Below, in pieces: positions 6,294 through 8,072 of a stretch of DNA of 8,072 bases. The stretch comes from Candidatus Bathyarchaeota archaeon (GTDB taxonomy: Archaea; Thermoproteota; Bathyarchaeia; TCS64): contig VGJH01000047.1 of the NCBI GenBank assembly GCA_016867505.1, forward strand, positions 1 to 8,072, given 5' to 3'. The position numbers and the translations under genes were made by a program. How positions within the stretch are numbered: the first letter of the stretch is position 1; each line of letters opens with the position of its first letter. Under the pieces are notes generated by a model, which was not told the origin of the DNA, made no database searches, and saw only the letters and a list, made by a program, of their open reading frames with translations.

Positions 6294-7103
6294 ATGTCAA
6301 TAAAGAAAAAATATTTTATTATCTTACTTTTATTAATAATCAATTTACCTAAAGTAAACGCATACCCTAGTGGTAATACAACTCCTCCAACTTTCACATT
6401 TAAGCAGGGATTCTGGTATGATTCTTGGGGAATCACTAGAGACTCAGCTGAAGGTGCAAAGGGTTTCATCCCCTTTATGTCGTCAGAAACACTAGGAGAA
6501 AATAAAGAATTAGCTTTCGCAATTGGTGAAAGATTTCGAAATTCTTACTCTAATGATATTGCCATAGCAGATGCGATTTTAGCGTATGTCCAGAGATGGA
6601 CTGAATATGGATATGATGAAGATAACGTCTACATGAATAGAGTTGCACAGGAAGAGTGGGCATGGAATGCAGATGAAATGGCACACGCATTCAATGAGAA
6701 TAAAGGCATAACCGCTATTGGTGATTGTGAGGATGTTGCATTCCTCTGTTTAACGATTTATGATGCTGCTGGGATAGAGACAGCTATTGTTGATGCTCCA
6801 GGACATTGTGCTTTACTTATTTGGATGCCTAATTACCCTAATGCAAATATTTACTGGGAACTCTCAGAAGACTCTAGAGGACCTGGCTGGATTTGGATTG
6901 AAGCGACAGGAGATGATAATACAGTAGGCTGGACTCCATCAGATTTCCATGATGGTAATTGGAAAGCTTACACGTTAGAGAATGGAATATATAACGTACA
7001 ATATCCTACTGAAGATTACTCCGAAGACGATGGCTGGGGGATTTTAATTGATATAATTATCCTCATTTTAACTATCATGGCAAAAATATTTTTAAGATTT
7101 TGA
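6294..7103 (+). CDS. Exported transglutaminase-like (cysteine protease fold) protein with C-terminal membrane anchor
   Basis: From ATG 6294 the protein has 269 residues and starts with a clear signal peptide: MSIKKK, a hydrophobic core, and VNA before YPSGN (cleavage near residue 23). An ATG at 6255 is in frame but would overlap the previous gene and bury the signal, so it is rejected. The catalytic core shows GDCEDVAF with Cys145, APGHCALLIW with His171, and WIWIEATGD with Glu203, where the third member of the Cys-His-Asp triad usually lies. This is the order of the transglutaminase-like superfamily, whose archaeal and bacterial members often act as peptidases or amidases. An acidic spacer precedes a last hydrophobic segment (about 249-266) ending in KIFLRF, which would hold the enzyme on the outer face of the membrane. 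The substrate is unknown. It is 10 bases downstream of the DUF350-like gene and probably cotranscribed. Confidence 0.8.
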   Translation: MSIKKKYFIILLLLIINLPKVNAYPSGNTTPPTFTFKQGFWYDSWGITRDSAEGAKGFIPFMSSETLGENKELAFAIGERFRNSYSNDIAIADAILAYVQRWTEYGYDEDNVYMNRVAQEEWAWNADEMAHAFNENKGITAIGDCEDVAFLCLTIYDAAGIETAIVDAPGHCALLIWMPNYPNANIYWELSEDSRGPGWIWIEATGDDNTVGWTPSDFHDGNWKAYTLENGIYNVQYPTEDYSEDDGWGILIDIIILILTIMAKIFLRF

Positions 7104-7164
7104 AGAAATCAATTGAAATTTTAGCCAAATATCGCTTGTATTAAAAATAACCTCAACCATTATA

Positions 7165-7172
7165 CGGAGATG
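7165..7172 (+). promoter_or_regulatory. Shine-Dalgarno site deciding the TTG start
   Basis: CGGAGATG holds GGAG (7166-7169) seven bases before TTG 7177. The ATG within it (7170-7172) leads to a stop after four codons, and no ATG or GTG occurs in the coding frame nearby. TTG is therefore the supported start. Confidence 0.6.
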
Positions 7173-7176
7173 TGTT

Positions 7177-8072
7177 TTGTCTGAGAAGGTTATTACTCCA
7201 GCTGTTGAATGGGTTGAGAAAAATAAACATCGATTAATTGAAATCAGCGATAAAATTTGGGATTATGCAGAGCTAGGTTTAATTGAGCATAAATCAGCTA
7301 AGCTGCTAAGCGACGAACTTGAGTCACATGGATTTAAACTTGAGAGAGGAGTTGCTGGAATGCCAACTGCCTTTGTTGCATCATATGGAGCAGGTAATCC
7401 AATCATTGGAGTCATGGCAGAATATGATGCTTTAATTGGGGTTTCACAGAAGAAGCTTCCCAACAAATCACCAGTAACTGAAGGTGGTATTGGGCATGGT
7501 TGTGGCCATAATATTCATGGAGTTACTGCTTTAGGAGCTGCTTTAGCTGTTAAATATATTATTCAACAACAAGGCTTAGGCGGTACAATAAAGTTCTATG
7601 GATGCCCAGCTGAAGAGAGTGGAAGTGGGAAAGCTTGGATGGTTCGTGATGGTGTCTTTAATAATGTTGATGCAGTTTTAAGCCATCATCCAGGAACAAT
7701 GAATTATGGTTCATTAAAAAGCAGCTTAGCAAATAATAGTGTAAAGTTTCACTTTTACGGAAAAACTAGTCACGCAGCTGGGAGCCCAGAGCAGGGAAGA
7801 AGTGCTTTAGATGCTGTTGAGTTAATGAATGTTGGTGTAAACTTTCTTCGTGAACATGTTGTTCAAGATGCCCGTATACATTATGTTATCGAAGCAGGAG
7901 GAGGTCAGCCTAATGTGGTTCCTGATTATGCTAGGAGTTGGTACCTGATTAGAGCCCCAGAAAGAGATCAGGTTGACCAGATCTATTCAAGGATTTTAAA
8001 AATCGCTGAAGGAGCCACATTAATGACTGAAACACGTCTTGAAGTAGAATTCATTAAGGCTGTATACAATAA
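7177..8072 (+). CDS. M20-family amidohydrolase, AbgB-like (cut by right edge)
   Basis: The frame is open from 7117 to the window end, giving at least 298 residues of a protein usually about 450 long. It matches M20D metallopeptidases of the p-aminobenzoyl-glutamate hydrolase subunit B type. Metal and catalytic motifs are MAEYDAL (80-86), GHGCGHNIHG (106-115, with Cys109 and His111), CPAEESGSGK (143-152, with the Glu pair 146-147) and SHHPG (169-173). The lid or dimerisation domain begins near 185 with FHFYGKTSHAAGSPEQGRSA and runs through GGGQPNVVPDYA to about residue 290. These enzymes cleave amide bonds of acylated or aryl-amide amino acids or dipeptides in the cytosol; the exact substrate is not readable. 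The TTG start is chosen from the GGAG site at 7166-7169. The C-terminal part with the last metal ligand is outside the window. Confidence 0.88.
   Translation, partial: MSEKVITPAVEWVEKNKHRLIEISDKIWDYAELGLIEHKSAKLLSDELESHGFKLERGVAGMPTAFVASYGAGNPIIGVMAEYDALIGVSQKKLPNKSPVTEGGIGHGCGHNIHGVTALGAALAVKYIIQQQGLGGTIKFYGCPAEESGSGKAWMVRDGVFNNVDAVLSHHPGTMNYGSLKSSLANNSVKFHFYGKTSHAAGSPEQGRSALDAVELMNVGVNFLREHVVQDARIHYVIEAGGGQPNVVPDYARSWYLIRAPERDQVDQIYSRILKIAEGATLMTETRLEVEFIKAVYN

Noticed and set aside
6245..6469. Minus-strand open frame over the junction of the membrane protein and transglutaminase genes
   Set aside because: It is antisense to two supported genes and has no motif.
7263..7466. Minus-strand open frame inside the M20 gene
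   Set aside because: The plus strand encodes conserved M20 sequence across the whole stretch.
1..8072. Defence island, CRISPR or mobile element
   Set aside because: No repeated spacer pattern, transposase, integrase, nuclease or terminal inverted repeats were seen; the genes are metabolic or transport types.

Overview
This 8.07 kb, AT-rich window looks archaeal. Several starts appear leaderless or near-leaderless, with an AT-rich TATA-like box about 26-33 bp upstream of the ATG. Two other genes carry archaeal-style Shine-Dalgarno sites. The thioredoxin has a charged N-terminal extension of a kind familiar from archaeal thioredoxins, and a serpin remnant and a PqqB-like metallo-hydrolase are present. 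The lineage cannot be fixed from the sequence; an uncultured group such as Bathyarchaeia or Asgard archaea is a guess only.

Layout. (1) 2-451 (+): C-terminal part of a class I SAM methyltransferase, cut by the left edge. (2) 539-1732 (+): intact 12-TM MFS transporter resembling fosmidomycin-resistance (Fsr) type permeases. (3) 1886-3182 (+): a second, unrelated-looking MFS transporter that is broken. It has no usable start codon before TM1 and a +1 frame change between TM9 and TM10, at a CTT-AGG-A heptamer. (4) 3256-3741 (+): a short flavodoxin-like protein. (5) Minus-strand block: an internally deleted serpin (4162-3758) downstream of a PqqB-family metallo-beta-lactamase-fold protein (5116-4211), with thioredoxin (5680-5264) upstream. 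(6) Divergent from thioredoxin, a two-gene plus-strand unit: a four-TM DUF350-like protein with an internal duplication (5801-6283), then an exported, C-terminally anchored transglutaminase-like protein (6294-7103). (7) 7177 to the right edge (+): an M20-family amidohydrolase of the AbgB type, starting at TTG and cut by the window end.

The genes do not form one obvious pathway. The window reads as a genomic region of transporters, redox proteins and hydrolases containing two decaying or rearranged genes. No tRNA, rRNA, CRISPR array, insertion sequence or integrase was seen. No gene-free stretch exceeds 300 bases; the longest are about 120-155 bases. I did not find a convincing new multi-gene system. 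The items most worth following up are the frameshifted transporter, the serpin that keeps both ends but has lost its core and reactive loop, the PqqB-like protein with a complete metallo-hydrolase motif, and the DUF350-like/transglutaminase pair.
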